A stretch of 64,000 bases of DNA from Symbiodinium natans. Its lineage: Eukaryota > Sar > Dinophyceae > Suessiales > Symbiodiniaceae. A model generated the notes under the pieces. The model did no database searches, was not told the DNA's origin, and was given only the letters and a program-made list of their open reading frames with translations. Within the stretch, counting starts at the first letter, position 1; each line of letters starts with the position of its first letter. The stretch lies in NCBI GenBank assembly GCA_905221605.1, contig CAJNDS010002321.1:117501-181500 (forward strand). Reading direction: 5' to 3'. Below, one piece after another: positions 34,177-45,835 of this stretch. Both the position numbers and the translations under genes were made by a program.

Positions 34177-34200
34177 CTACCCCCCCCTCAAAGATCCACC
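34176..34200 (+). repeat. Inverted repeat, left end (GCTACCCCCC...GATCCACC)
   Basis: GCTACCCCCCCCTCAAAGAT then CCACC. Its reverse complement, with two or three mismatches, is at 38273-38296. Each arm continues outward into the same octanucleotide microsatellite. Confidence 0.8.
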
Positions 34201-35640
34201 GTTTTAGAGACTTGCAATAGGCAACGCAGTTCCCGTAGCGTTTTCTCGTTTCTCTTGACGAGACGTACAACCACCTGAAACATCCTGAAAAACACAAATA
34301 TATCAGTAAAGTATCTAAACAAAACCTTATGGCGTACCCCTGTCACTAGTCTTTCACTCAAAACCACCCTAAACCGTCGCTATATTAAGATGTAACAGCA
34401 CACAACCACCTGAAGCACCCTGAAAAACAAGAATGCGACCGTAAAGTATCTAAAAAACTTCTGGCGGTCTCAGGGAATAGTGAAAAGACATTTGCTCACA
34501 GTATTCTCGCGTCCCGGGCACTTACAGCAGATGATGTTTTTGCATCACCTTATGCCTTCGTTATTATATGTGTTTGATATACAATGCTTGTACCCTATAT
34601 ACATACATGATGTGGGTACTTCTTCTACTTTCTCTTTGGATTTTCACAGGAGGCAAGTCCTGCAAACATAGGCACAACCCTACGGGATTTGAGGTTTAGG
34701 GATTTAAGTCTCAAGCCCTTCAGGGTTATAAGGTTCTACTCCTATAGACAATGCCTAAATGCACTAAACCCGAAACCTGTAAACCCTATAGGGTCTAAAC
34801 CCTATAGGGTCCAAACCCTATAGACGGTTTTAGAGATATCCCTGAAAAGGCCCGAAACCTTTCAACGTTATAGGGTCTAATGGTTTACAAACCTAAGGTC
34901 TGGGCATGTGTACCTTCAGCTCCTATGGGGTGAAAACCTTTGAGCCTTTTTTGGGCCCTAAAAGCTCAACCTTAAACCTAAATGGGCTTAGGTTTAAGTG
35001 CCTAGATCACAGGGTTATAAGGTTCTACTCCTTGGTACTGCCTAAACCTTAAGCCCATAGAGTTTAAACCCTATAGTGCTAACTCCGTGACAGTTTTAGA
35101 GATAAACACTGCAAAAAACTCAAAACCTTTAACCCTTGTAGGCTTTAATGGTTTACAAACCTAAGGTCTGGGCATGTAGACCTTCAGCGCCTATAGGGTT
35201 AAAAACCTTTGAGCCTTTTTGGGCCCTATCGGGCTTTAGGATTCAACCCCCAAACGGTTTAAATGCCTCAACCTTAAACCCTATGGTTTGGACTTTATGG
35301 GCTTAGGTTGTAATGCTTATAAATCTTAAACCCTAAACCTTTAACCATTAAACCTATAGGGTTCAAAGCTTAAAGGTTTAGGTTTAATTGCCGACTTATG
35401 TGCAAATGCCTAAATCTTAAACCCCAAACATTTTAAACTTAACCATATAGGGTTTAAAAGTTATGGGTTTGGGTTTAATTGCTAAACCCAGAAGGGTTTC
35501 GGGGTAAACCCTTAAACCAATAGGTTTTGGAGAATACGCCCGCAGTGGAGCTGAGGGAAGGGGAGGGCGCGGAGTATGGAGAGGGAATGAGTCCGCGACT
35601 CCCAGATTTTAGTACGGATTGTTGTAGATGGTGGGCTTAG
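34201..35640. repeat. Degenerate AAACCCTATAGGG/TTAGGTTTAA field
   Basis: At 34690-35520 degenerate telomere-like words (GGTTTAGG, CTAAACCC, CCTATAGGGTTTAAACC) are mixed in both orientations. A segment of about 290-300 bp appears twice (AGGGTTATAAGGTTCTACTC at 34722 and 35013; GGTCTGGGCATGT at 34897 and 35166). No gene is supported. 34201-34690 is unassigned. Confidence 0.65.
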
Positions 35641-35689
35641 GGTGTTCCTGCATTTAAGCTTGCATTTAGAAATCTACGTTAGATGCGGG

Positions 35690-38045
35690 CGGACCCCAGA
35701 CCAAGAACCAAGAACCAAGAACCAAGATGCTCAGAACTCTTGATTCTGGAATCTTGGTTCCTGGGGCTGGGCTGCATTTAAAACTGCATTTAACAATTTA
35801 AGTTAAATGCAGACCACCCCCAGGAACCAAGAACCAAGAACCAAGATGCTCAGACCTCTTGATTCTGGAATCTTGGTTCCTGGGGCTGGGCTGCATTTAA
35901 AACTGCATTTAAAAATTTGAGTTAAACGCAGACCACCCCCAGGAACCAAGAACCAAGAACCAAGATGCTCAGAACTCTTGATTCTGGAATCTTGGTTCCT
36001 GGGGCTGGGCTGCATTTAAAACTGCATTTAGAAATTTAAGTTCAATGCAGACCACCCTCAGGAACCAAGAACCAAGAACCAAGATGCTCAGAACTCTTGA
36101 TTCTGGAATCTTGGTTCCTGGGGCTGGGCTGCATTTAAAACTGCATTTAAAAATTTAAGTTAAACGCAGACCACCCCCAGGAACCAAGAACCAAGAACCA
36201 AGATGCTCAGAACCCTTGATTCTGGAATCTTGGTTTCCTGGGGCTGGGCTGCATTTAAAACTGCATTTAAAAATTTAAGTTAAACGCAGACCACCCCCAG
36301 GAACCAAGAACCAAGAACCAAGATGCTCAGAACCCTTGATTCTGGAATCTTGGTTCCTGGGGCTGGGCTGCATTTAAAATTTTGAAAAATTCAAGTTAAA
36401 TGCAGACCACCCCCAGGAACCAAGAACCAAGAACCAAGATGCTCAGAACCCTTGATTCTGGAATCTTGGTTCCTGGGGCTGGGCTGCATTTAAAACTGCA
36501 TTTAAAAATTTAAGTTAAATGCAGACCACCCCCAGGAACCAAGAACCAAGAACCAAGATGCTCAGAACTCTTGATTCTGGAATCTTGGTTCCTGGGGCTG
36601 GGCTGCATTTAAAGCTGCATTTAAAAATTTAAGTTAAATGCAGACCAGCCCCAGGAACCAAGAACCAAGAACCAAGATGCTCAGAACCCTTGATTCTGGA
36701 ATCTTGGTTCCTGGGGCTGGGCTGCATTTAAACCTGCATTTAAAAATTTAAGTTAAATGCAGACCACCCCCAGGAACCAAGAACCAAGAACCAAGATGCT
36801 CAGAACCCTTGATTCTGGAATCTTGGTTCCTGGGGCTGCATGTAAAACTGCATTTAAAAATTTAAGTTAAATGCAACCAAGAAGCAAGAACCAAGATGCT
36901 CAGAAACCCTTGATTCTGGAATCTTGGTTCCTGGGGCTGGGCTGCATTTAAAACTGCATTTAAAAATTTAAGTTAAATGCAGACCACCCCCAGGAACCAA
37001 GAACCAAGAACCAAGATGCTCAGAACCCTTGATTCTGGAATCTTGGTTCCTGGGGCTGGGCTGCATTTAAAGCTGCATTTAAAAATTTTAAGTTAAATGC
37101 AGACCACCCCCAGGAACCAAGAACCAATAGCCAAGATGCTCAGAACCCTTGATTCTGGAATCTTGGTTCCTGGGGCTGGGCTGCATTTAAAACTGCATTT
37201 TAAAATTTTAAGTTTGCATGCAGACCACCCAGGAACCAAGAACCAAGAACCAAGATGCTCAGAACCCTTGATTCTGTAATCTTGGTTCCTGGGGCTGGGC
37301 TGCATTTAAAACTGCATTTAAAAATTTGAGTTAAACGCAGACCACCCCCAGGAACCAAGAACCAAGAACCAAGATGCTCAGAACTCTTGATTCTGGAATC
37401 TTGGTTCCTGGGGCTGGGCTGCATTTAAAACTGCATTTAGAAATTTAAGTTCAATGCAGACCACCCCCAGGAACCAAGAACCAAGAACCAAGATGCTCAG
37501 AACCCTTGATTCTGGAATCTTGGTAGCATTCAAAACTGCATTTAAAAATTTGAGTTAAATGCAGACCACCCCCAGGAACCAAGAACCAAGAACCAAGATG
37601 CTCAGAACTCTTGATTCTGGAATCTTGGTTCCTGGGGCTGGGCTGCATTTAAAACTGCATTAAAAATTTAAGTTAAATGCAGACCACCCCCAGGAACCAA
37701 GAACCAAGAACCAAGATGCTCAGAAGTCTTGATTCTGGAATCTTGGTTCCTGGGGCTGGGCTGCATTTAAACCTGCATTTAAAAACTTAAGTTAAGTGCA
37801 GACCACCCCCAGGAACCAAGAACCAAGAACCAAGATGCTCAGAACTCTTGATTCTGGAAACTTGGTTCCTGGGGCTGGGCTGCATTTAAAACTGCATTTA
37901 AAAATTTGAGTTAAATGCAGACCACCCCCAGGAACCAAGAACCAAGAACCAAGATGCTCAGAACTCTTGATTCTGGAATCTTGGTTCCTGGGGCTGGGCT
38001 GCATTTAAAACTGCATTAAATGCAGACCAGCCCCAGGAAGCAAGA
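35690..38045. repeat. About 119-bp VNTR, 20 copies
   Basis: The unit contains TGCATTTAAAACTGCATTTA, TTAAGTTAAATGCAGACCAC, CCCCAGGAACCAAGAACCAA and TTGATTCTGGAATCTTGGTT. The word GATGCTCAG marks 20 units at about 119-bp spacing; a few units are shortened (near 36840-36895 and 37515-37560). GGAACCAAGA and TCTTGGTTCC form an internal inverted repeat in every unit. Short ORFs here simply repeat the unit. Confidence 0.95.
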
Positions 38046-38272
38046 TTCCAAAATCAAGAGTTCTGTGGTCTGCATTTAACTTAAAGTTTTAAATGCAGCT
38101 TTAAATCTCACAGGGTCGTGTCCGCATTTAACTTAAATTTTTACATGCGGTTTAAATTCGCGCGGCCTCGGTCAAGTAAATTGAGGTAATGGTGTCGTGT
38201 GTCGTTTATTATCACGTGTTTGTCAACAACACACCAACAGCACATCACCAGAGGGAAAAAAAAAGGAAAAAG

Positions 38273-38535
38273 GGTGGATCTTTGGGGGGGGCTACCTAGA
38301 TATATATAGATATATAGATATCTTGATATATAGAGATCTAGATATCTAGATATCTATCTATAGATCTATAGATCTATAGGTCGATATATCGGTATATCTA
38401 TATATCTATATATCTATATATCTATATATCTATATATCAATATATCTATATATCTATATATCTATATATCTTTATATCTATATATCTATATATCTATATA
38501 TCTATATATCTATCTCTATATATATATATATATGC
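38273..38535 (-). repeat. Inverted repeat, right end, plus octanucleotide microsatellite
   Basis: GGTGGATCTTTGGGGGGGGC then TACC, then TATATATC/TATCTATA octamers to 38535. It is the inverse of 33855-34200. Confidence 0.85.
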
Positions 38536-38607
38536 GATCAGGGCGCGCCCGGCCCCCCCTTCATGGTGGTTTGATCCCTCTCCCCCTTTGGTGTGCTTGG
38601 GGAGGTG

Positions 38608-38880
38608 TTAGGGTTTGAGGTTTGGGTTTTAGGGTTTTAGGGTTTTTGAGTTGTCACACGGTTCGTAGGTTTATGTGTTGTTTAAGGCGTAGGGTTTGGG
38701 GTCCCCCCCCCCTCCGTGTGGTGCGGTTGGAGGGTTGGGGTTTAGGGTTTAGGGTTAGAGGTTTAGAGTTAAGGGTTCAAGGTTTTGGCCTGTTTGGAGT
38801 TTTGGGGGGGAAGGGGGGGGGGGGGAGGGGGCGGCATACCATGGCAGGGGGGGGGGGACAGGGGAACCGCGAACCAGGAC
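38608..38880 (+). repeat. TTTAGGG-like patch and G-run
   Basis: Degenerate TTTAGGG units at 38608-38780, then two long G-runs (38804-38832 and 38848-38857). This is the 3' flank of the phosphatase gene. Confidence 0.7.
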
Positions 38881-38929
38881 GTTATGTACATCTGTGCTGA
38901 GGGAGACTGCCGCAAGGCCGCAAGGCCCG

Positions 38930-41900
38930 GGCTCAAAGACCTCGTACCGTGGGAAGTTGGCGGCGGAGAGCACGATCACCGCTCCAAAGTTCCTCAGAGC
39001 GCAAGACAAAGGAGTAAGAATCCGAAGAAGGAATCACCGCGAGAATCTTTTCCAGCATGGAGTCAAACAGACAAATATTAAAACTTGTTCAAAGGCCACT
39101 GTTCTAGGCGACCCCACCCTCCATCGCCACAGTAGTTGCTGGCACTGAAGACAGTGACACAGCGGTCGTTGTGCTGCTTTTGGAATCCACGCCTCAAGTT
39201 GGTGCAAGATTTGACGTTGCAAACCCTATCTGACAGACCATCCTGCTTATGCTACTTTCCCAATGCCCGCGCACCCATCTTCTGGCACTTGATGACTTCT
39301 CACCAAGAACCTGGATGCAAAGATGAGTCACGAGAGACTGCGAAAGCAATGACACTGTAGCCTGCCTCAGCCGGTTCTGACTGCAGAACTTCGTCGTCAC
39401 ATCCGGGCCGTATTTAATTCCAACACCACGATCTGACCTGCCAAGGCGTCCGACCAAGCAACAAGGCAGGACTGCAACTGCTCAATACGTAAATGCATCT
39501 GTGGAAAATGCACACAGACACATGGATGCCAGCTGCGCCGGACACTCCTAGAAGCTGGATTCTTGGATTCTTGGAAGTCAAAAAGCACTCTAACCTCAAC
39601 GACCTTGAAAAACCTTCTCGTGGGCACTACGGTGCAAGGCCCACTGCAACATGTGCGACCACTGTGTGATTGCTAGCCTAATTGGATATCCCATCTACCA
39701 GGATAGTTTTGTTGTGCACGGTAAGTTGCAATGTGAAAGGATTGTTTTGAATCTCAATTGTTTGCAAGCTGACCTGAGCAGATGATACGTCATCGCGGTG
39801 CGTGTAGCCATCGCTGGTGCCCAAAGTGTCCATGTTTGGACTTCGACGGCTCTGCCGAGGCTCTGCAGCCAACTGTTGATCTTGCACAGCCCTTGCAGGA
39901 AGACATCCCACAAGAAGATGTCCGGACACAGCTAAGAACAAAGATCTCGATATGTTCGCCACGCAACTTGATGGCAGATTGTTGATGGCAGGCATATCAA
40001 AACGCCAGCACTTTTCGAGCATCCCCATGAGGCCCAGAATAGCGGCATTGGCACATATTGCATAGATCGACCATTTCGTGACATGAGCCGACATGCCGAA
40101 TCGTGCACGCATATCTCGAGCACCCGCACAAGGAGGTGCACCCCCTTCACTGAGGCCGATATCAACTGCAGCTTGAAGTGGACTCAGAATTCAGGAATTC
40201 ATTATTTCGACAGGGTGATCTGAGGACACCAGGGCCTGAGCACGACCGAATTTCCCTGCGGCCCCTGACAGTGCTTGGACAACATGCCTCTGTTCTCGGA
40301 AAGTATGTTTGGCCATACCGGCCACAAGCGTTACTCGAGTGATGGCCTGGGTACCCTGGCATGACTTATACAGCTAAGGATAATCACGACACTGTTCGAG
40401 TAAACGGAGCAAGCTTCACCACATTCCAGCCGATATGGCACAGATTTGCACAGTCACCAAGGACTCGCTTCATTGCACAAACGCCTGCAAAAGCAACGAA
40501 CTAAGTTGGTCGAGCAGCTTGTATTTCCCTTCGTGCTCGGTGGGATCGCTCCACAGCAGGTCAGAGAAAAGTTGCTCCTGAATAGTATGTCATAGTGGTG
40601 GGGAACTGTTCTGGGCATTCCCTGCCATTCGATCTGCTATTCTTTCTTTTCTTTTTGGTGGGGTCTTGGGTGGTCTGGGGCTTTAGGGTTTGGGTCGGTT
40701 TAGGGCTTCTATGGACCCTGAACCCTCGTACCGTCAATGCCAACGCCCGCAAGCCCAGCAACCAAGGCCACCTGAAGGAGCAAACGAGCCAAAATGAAAA
40801 CACCACAATTGCATGGAGATGCACGGAGACAGAATAAGCCGTCCTTCAATTTAACGATTCTTCTGCCTGCGAAAGATTCGCACGGAGGTCTCCTTAACGT
40901 TGCTGGACATCGGATGCGGGGCTGTGTAGTCCTGACAGGTTGGGAAAGGCTGGCTCGATCTGGGACTTGGATGTCCGGTCATGGTGCTTCTTGTGAGACA
41001 CTGTGGATCGTCAGGCGGTGCCTATGTTTGCTGGGCATTCCTACGCCAGATGCAGCGCTTGGGGTCCTGAAAAGGCAGCGTGTTAATGTAGTCGATGGTG
41101 AGGTTCTTCACCTAAGTCACACAGTCACACATGAAATGTCCACGAGGCAGTAGAGTAGTCACATCCTGTGGTTCTGGCCCGAGTCAGCCCACCGTGAACG
41201 ACGAAGATCTCCTGAGAACTGTCGCGCTATTATACAAGAAGAACACATCAATCATGGTGAACAAAACACAAATTGTAGGGAAGAGAGCCTTGTTAATGAC
41301 GGACGCCAGCGACATGACCTTGAAGGCACTGACGAAATGCCGGTACCTGGAGAGAAAGAATTCCACGAGCACATCGTCCAAACACCCGGGCTGGGCTGCA
41401 GACACGGAAAGGCCATACTTCTCCATCACCTGACGCTCGAAATGAAAAATGCCCAGCTGCACTGCAAATGAGAGGCCTCATCTTCAAATCCTCCACCGTT
41501 GTCAGCATGCAGGGCATTCATGTCCTTCGATCCAGCAGGCCAGGCGCTCTAGTTTGCCAGAACTGCTCCTAGCCGCCCGAGCCTCATTCTCGTGATTGCC
41601 ACGATGCACAATGATCGACCTGCAACCATTCAATCTTGGGCAGCCGTTGCTATCAACCTGCTTTTGCTTAATCGGCTCTGCAGAGGCTGCTGCTCTGGGT
41701 CTGCCAGGAAGAAGGCAAAAAGAATCAGGAGGATTTCGACACCCTAGCAGACTCAACATGGGACAGATGACTCGGCGCCGCCATGCAGTCCTTGCCTGGC
41801 TCCCACGGTCAACCATGTCGCCATTGAACAAATACCTGTCGCCAAAGCCGGCAAAGCCCGGGGCATGCCACAGCAGACACGGCAACATCGCAAAGGCAAG

Positions 41901-44747
41901 CTCAACCTGTTCTGAGCGCTTGGTGGACCGAGATGATACAGAATATGCAGCACCTGAAGCTCTTTGAAGGCTGAAGTCCGACGAGAAGCACGACTTGGTC
42001 CGGGTGCTTGTGCACGATGGGGCCAGGCAAGGAGTGGAGAGGGAGAGGAGGGGGAGAGGAGGGGGAGAGGATGGGGAGAGGAGGGGGAGAAGAGGGGGAG
42101 AGTGGGGGAGAGGGGGAGGAGAGGGGGAGGAGGGGGAGAGAGAAAGAGGGAAAGAGAGAAAGAGAGAAAGAGAGAAAGAGAGAAAGAGAGAAAGAGAGAA
42201 AGAGAGAAAGAGAGAAAGAGAGAAAGAGAGAAAGAGAGAAAGAGAGAAAGAGAGAAAGAGAGAAAGAGAGAAAGAGAGAAAGATAGAAAGAGAGAAAGAG
42301 AGAAAGAGAGAAAGAGAGAAAGAGAGAAAGAGAGAAAGAGAGAAAGAGAGAAAGAGAGAAAGAGAGAAAGAGAGAAAGAGAGAAAGAGAGAAAGAGAGCA
42401 AGGGAGAGGTAAAGAAAGAGAGAGAGGAGATAGGAGCGAGAGCGTGAGAGAGACGGGCAGGCAAGGTGCGCAAATACTCACTTAAAATTCAGCCTCTCGG
42501 GTCCTTCCTAGTCACGACCCCGTTGGAGGCTCAAACTTAGTTCGGCCTCACTACATGTGGCTTTTACTTGCTGAGCTTGCAATGACGCTGATTCGCACCC
42601 CCATTCAGCAATTTGGGCCGAATGCTGGTCTTCGCTCGCATTCTGACCCCACCTGCAACTGAGTTTGTTGCTTGTTGCTGTCGTGGTGCTTCCTTACCCA
42701 CAGCATCCCAAAACCTTGCTCAGCAAACCTGCCTCACCCCAGAATCAGCCTCCCCCACAACCGCAGCATCAGTGCCCCCGCTCTGCCCAGGACTGAAGAA
42801 GGACAAATGGGTGGGAAACCATCCAGCTTCTCTGTTCTCATGCCAACAATGAGCGTTCGGAGTTGCGATGATTCGGGTACCAGCACCATATCCCACTCAG
42901 ACATCTGGACCCACTCAGTCCTTCCAGAGGCTTGCCATACTGCTCACATGTGCCTCGATCATAGAAGAGCCCTGCTGAAGTGCACGTCCCTACACAAAAG
43001 GTTGATCCGAGCCATTTAGACAGGTTGATATCCAGAACTGAATAGAGTACTGTGAGCCTAAACATCCGGTTGACACCGGCGCGACTTGTTGAAAATGACT
43101 TTCAGTCTGCCATGCAGCGGCTACAGCGACTACAGGTTCACTTGCAGCACCCTCAGATGCGGACATCCGCAAGCTGACCATGCGTGTCACCGACAATTAC
43201 TAACCTGCCAGCAATTTGATTGAAGCTAACCAGCAGAGTTGCATGCTCAACGACTAAGGCCTCCCGTCTGGCTGCGGGACGTCTGTGTACACCACAGGCT
43301 TGGGATGTCGTACTGAATAAGCCGACACGAACTGGGTGATGAGGTGCGTGACGTGCCTTCGACAGTTAGAAATCCCCACTCACGGGCCCCGCCGCAAATG
43401 GCCAACATGGCCAACTGGCCAACGGCCTGTTTAAGTCTGAGTTGGCCACTTGGCGTGGAGAGGACTCTTCGCACCAGAATGCAGAAAGTGATCTTGGTCA
43501 CAAAACCACATGCCCAACATTCTCCATCTGCGAAACAACTCCGAACGAACTTCAACAGGAGTTCAAAAGAAAGCATAGAGATCGGCCCAACAGCTGCCGT
43601 GCACCATCGGGCGTCATTGGCAGCTGGATCCTCATAGGAGCAAACAGGAGCAAGCAATCTTGACATTTCTTAACTACGAGACCTGTAGCAAAATGGCCTG
43701 TGTCCAACCCAGTCGGATGGAACTCCCAGATCGTCACAGCCTGCCTCAGCAAATGCGAGCAGTGTCTACTGAATCCACTGTGAAATCAGTCGGTCTCCAC
43801 AGCAGCCAGAAAGACCGGGACCGCAACCTTCACAGCAGTTCGTTTCCGCTGTCGCGACTTCTTGTCTTTCGACCCAGATTGTCGAAGGTATTCGGTCACG
43901 TTGTGACCCATCTGAGCCTCAGCTTATTGGCAACAGAAGATGCGGCAGCGTCATGACTGGATGCTGAGGACCCATGCTGATTCCACAAAGCTCGCCTCAT
44001 CCTGCGTCTCCGTGTTCAGGAGCCTCTGCATGTAAAGGATCTCCCGGCCCATCATGTCTCGAAGTTGATTCGGCTGCTCTGACTCATGAACGACACAGTG
44101 AAATGACGAGGCCGCTTCATAACATGAAAGCACCACAAAACCGCAAAAGGCGCCAACGTGGCTAAACAAGCTGAAGCACTTCTACGGCACTCAGCTCCTG
44201 GCCGTTCAAAGGAAGCAGCCCCTTTTGCACCCATTCCTGAAATCTCGGCCAGATCAATGGCATCCAACAATGCACTTGAAAGCACCCCTATGCTCATAAA
44301 TTCTTCTTCGCGAAAACTCAGCGCCCGTCCTTTGAGAGCCGTACCGTTCAGAATCCACGACAGAAATTCTCTCCAGTCCACACCTCAACTTCCAACACTG
44401 TTGAAGAAAAACAACACTACAATGTCACTCAAACGAAATGATGAAGATGATCGAAGCAAGAGGATCGCACTATTTGAGCAATCTGTGTCAGCTTCTTTGA
44501 AGAGACGCTTTATCTCCTCGCCAAATCTGCCCATGCCGCTGTTTTTGAACCGTGCTTCACACGGTTCACTGTGCAGGTCCTTGGGGCTGAAACCACCGAG
44601 ACTTGACATCAGTTTTTTGAACTCATCCGCCTGGCAGAAAGCTGCATGATGGCGACTGTTCAAAACCAAACCGCGCAAAATTGTCGCCTGGATTTTGCCA
44701 TCTCCATTGCTGTCAAATTTTGCAAAACAATCGCGCAACTGCTTCTC
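38930..44747 (-). CDS. Multi-exon EF-hand/PPP-family Ser/Thr protein phosphatase
   Basis: A PPP-family metal-dependent protein Ser/Thr phosphatase with EF-hand calcium-binding exons at its N-terminal side, so probably calcium-controlled. Read along the minus strand, exons give in order: EF-hand exons (44747-44345), LVIVGDTHGQL (starts 43204), ILYHLGPPSAQNR (ends 41907), YLFNGDMVDRGSQ (41835-41796), VEILLILFAFFLADPE (41743-41658), IIVHRGNHENEA (starts 41619), FERQVMEKYG...VINK (about 41456-41289), EIFVVHGGLTR (starts 41211), RGVGIKYGPDVT (starts about 39436), RCVTVFSASNYCG (39178-39118) and NFGAVIVLSAANFP (starts 38992). These are the PPP signature motifs in the family order, with the metal-binding Asp, His and Asn residues kept. 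Several introns begin GC or GA, as known in dinoflagellates. The first and last exons are not settled. PPEF/RdgC phosphatases carry EF-hands at the C-terminus, so the arrangement here differs. That the EF-hand and catalytic exons form one gene is inference. Confidence 0.85.
39445..41170. other. Long intron region of the phosphatase gene
   Basis: Between the HGGLTR exon and the GPDVT exon lie about 1.7 kb with no recognised domain. A short piece just before the second exon reads LVAWSDAL (about 39482-39456), which could be the family's LLWSDP segment. A TTTAGGG-like patch sits at 40681-40735 inside the intron. Confidence 0.5.
42040..42420. repeat. (GAGGGG)n and (AGAGAAAG)n microsatellite in an intron
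   Basis: GGAGAGGGGGAGGAG units (42040-42130), then about 33 octamers of AGAGAAAG (42135-42400). On the gene's strand this is a 350-base pyrimidine tract located about 70 bases before the sequence that leads into the ILYHLGPP exon. Open frames of RERK or LFLSFSLS are shadows. Confidence 0.93.
43264..44085 (-). CDS. Linker exons between EF-hands and catalytic domain (tentative)
   Basis: Three stretches look coding on the phosphatase strand. About 44085-43985 reads SEQPNQLRDMMGREILYMQR. About 43925-43790 reads GHNVTEYLRQSGSKDKKSRQ and then RKRTAVKV, a basic stretch like a calmodulin-binding or localisation segment. About 43354-43264 reads LITQFVSAYSVRHPKPVVYT then DVPQPDG. The last joins to LVIVGDTHGQL through an intron that starts GA (G|GAGGCC) and ends CAG, keeping phase. 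The first two are not anchored by a recognisable domain. Confidence 0.45.
44345..44747 (-). CDS. EF-hand exons of the phosphatase gene
   Basis: Exon 44747-44688 encodes LRDCFAKFDSNGDGKIQ. It joins across a GC-AG intron to exon 44630-44471 (ADEFKKLMSSLGG ... EEIKRLFKEADTDCSN), completing the first EF-hand. Exon 44471 joins exon 44383-44345 (VDWREFLSWILNG) across a GT-AG intron, and this junction restores a canonical 12-residue second loop D-T-D-C-S-N-S-V-D-W-R-E. Reading phase is kept at both junctions. The first loop has D, N, D, G and I in the expected places and both loops keep the final acidic residue (E). A Ca2+ sensor pair is well supported. Further EF-hands upstream of 44750 were not found. 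Confidence 0.82.
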
Positions 44748-45235
44748 CTGCATGAGTGGGACATGCAAGGGGGCATGCAATATCGGATGCACGTCCAGCC
44801 ATCGACACGCCATACTCTCCTGTTCGGACATGCCTTCATCGCCTGCCATTGTCCTGAACAACATGATCACATGATCACATGCAAACATCAAATGCGCAAA
44901 GCGTGGGACGATTGAGAAGTACCACAGTGTTTCCATCATCTGGGTTGCACACACTGCAGCACCTTATCCTCAAGGAGCCAAAAACGGCACATGAGCAACC
45001 GCTGCACCTAGAAACGCTTGTGCTAATGGGAGTTGTGCTGCTGGCTGTTGTCCAAGTACTTAAACTTAACACATTTGCGAACCACATCTTGCTGGGAATG
45101 GTCAAAGGGTCACTGCAGTCTGATGCTCCCATGTTTTGACCATGCATACTCGCAGCTGAAACGCAGCTGCATGGATGCACCATCATACATGTGAATGGCA
45201 CGACACCCGGTGGTTAAACCGAGTCATTAAATCAG

Positions 45236-45550
45236 ATGCACATTTGCAAGGGCAATGAAGCGAGGGGATACCACAGAAACATGTTCCGGAGCTCATGGGT
45301 ATCGGCTTTTCGTTTGCTGTCACCCGCAAATAGAATTTATGATTGCATGATTTCCTTCCCTCGACTTGATATCCTACAGAACGGAAGGTCCATTGTGGCA
45401 CAAAACCACCATCTGCACAGGCTTTCAACATGCTTGGAACAGCCCCAAAACCAATAGGGTGTCAATATATCAACCAGCATGTCCATCACTCTGCCTTTAT
45501 CGTCCAACAGCTGCACGCAAAAAGATCTATCCAGATCGGTATACCTGATA
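45236..45550. other. No gene recognised
   Basis: Short frames on both strands with no domain. It may be 5' flank or early introns of the phosphatase gene. Confidence 0.4.
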
Positions 45551-45589
45551 GATCTAGGGGATCGTCGCAGCTCTGAAGGCCGTGTTCCC

Positions 45590-45800
45590 CGCGACTCAGC
45601 GGAGCGGGGGACAAGGCCAAGGACGTGTTTGCAGCGAACCTCGAGGCCAGGGACTTGAACGAGGCGTACGAGCTACAGGATGCATTCGAAGCCGCTTTCG
45701 AAGCCGTGGTTGACCTGCAGGGGCAAGATGGTGTGAGCGACGAAGACATGCTGGAGGCTGGGGAAGAAGCTCCGAGATGGAGGCTCGAACGGTGACAAGT
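45590..45800 (+). pseudogene. Coding relic, acidic helical segment
   Basis: The plus strand reads DKAKDVFAANLEARDLNEAY, then ELQDAFEAAFEAVVDLQGQD and GVSDEDMLEAGEEAP, ending at a TGA. It is an Ala/Glu-rich helix. Dinoflagellate retroelement polyproteins often have such segments, but I cannot name the family. It is open only for about 65 codons. Confidence 0.4.
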
Positions 45801-45835
45801 AAAGGACGAAGTACCATCATCGTATCGTAGACGAT

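Noticed and set aside
35803-38004. Repeated peptide containing EHLGSWFLVPG as a repeat protein gene
   Set aside because: The frame is broken in nearly every second VNTR unit and appears on both strands. No start or splice context.
35690-38045. CRISPR array
   Set aside because: The units are whole-length tandem copies without unique spacers, and the genome is eukaryotic.
41753-42485. 242-323 residue Leu/Phe/Ser-rich protein and its Arg/Glu/Lys-rich opposite
   Set aside because: The bulk comes from the AGAGAAAG microsatellite. Only the left end overlaps real phosphatase exons, which must be spliced.
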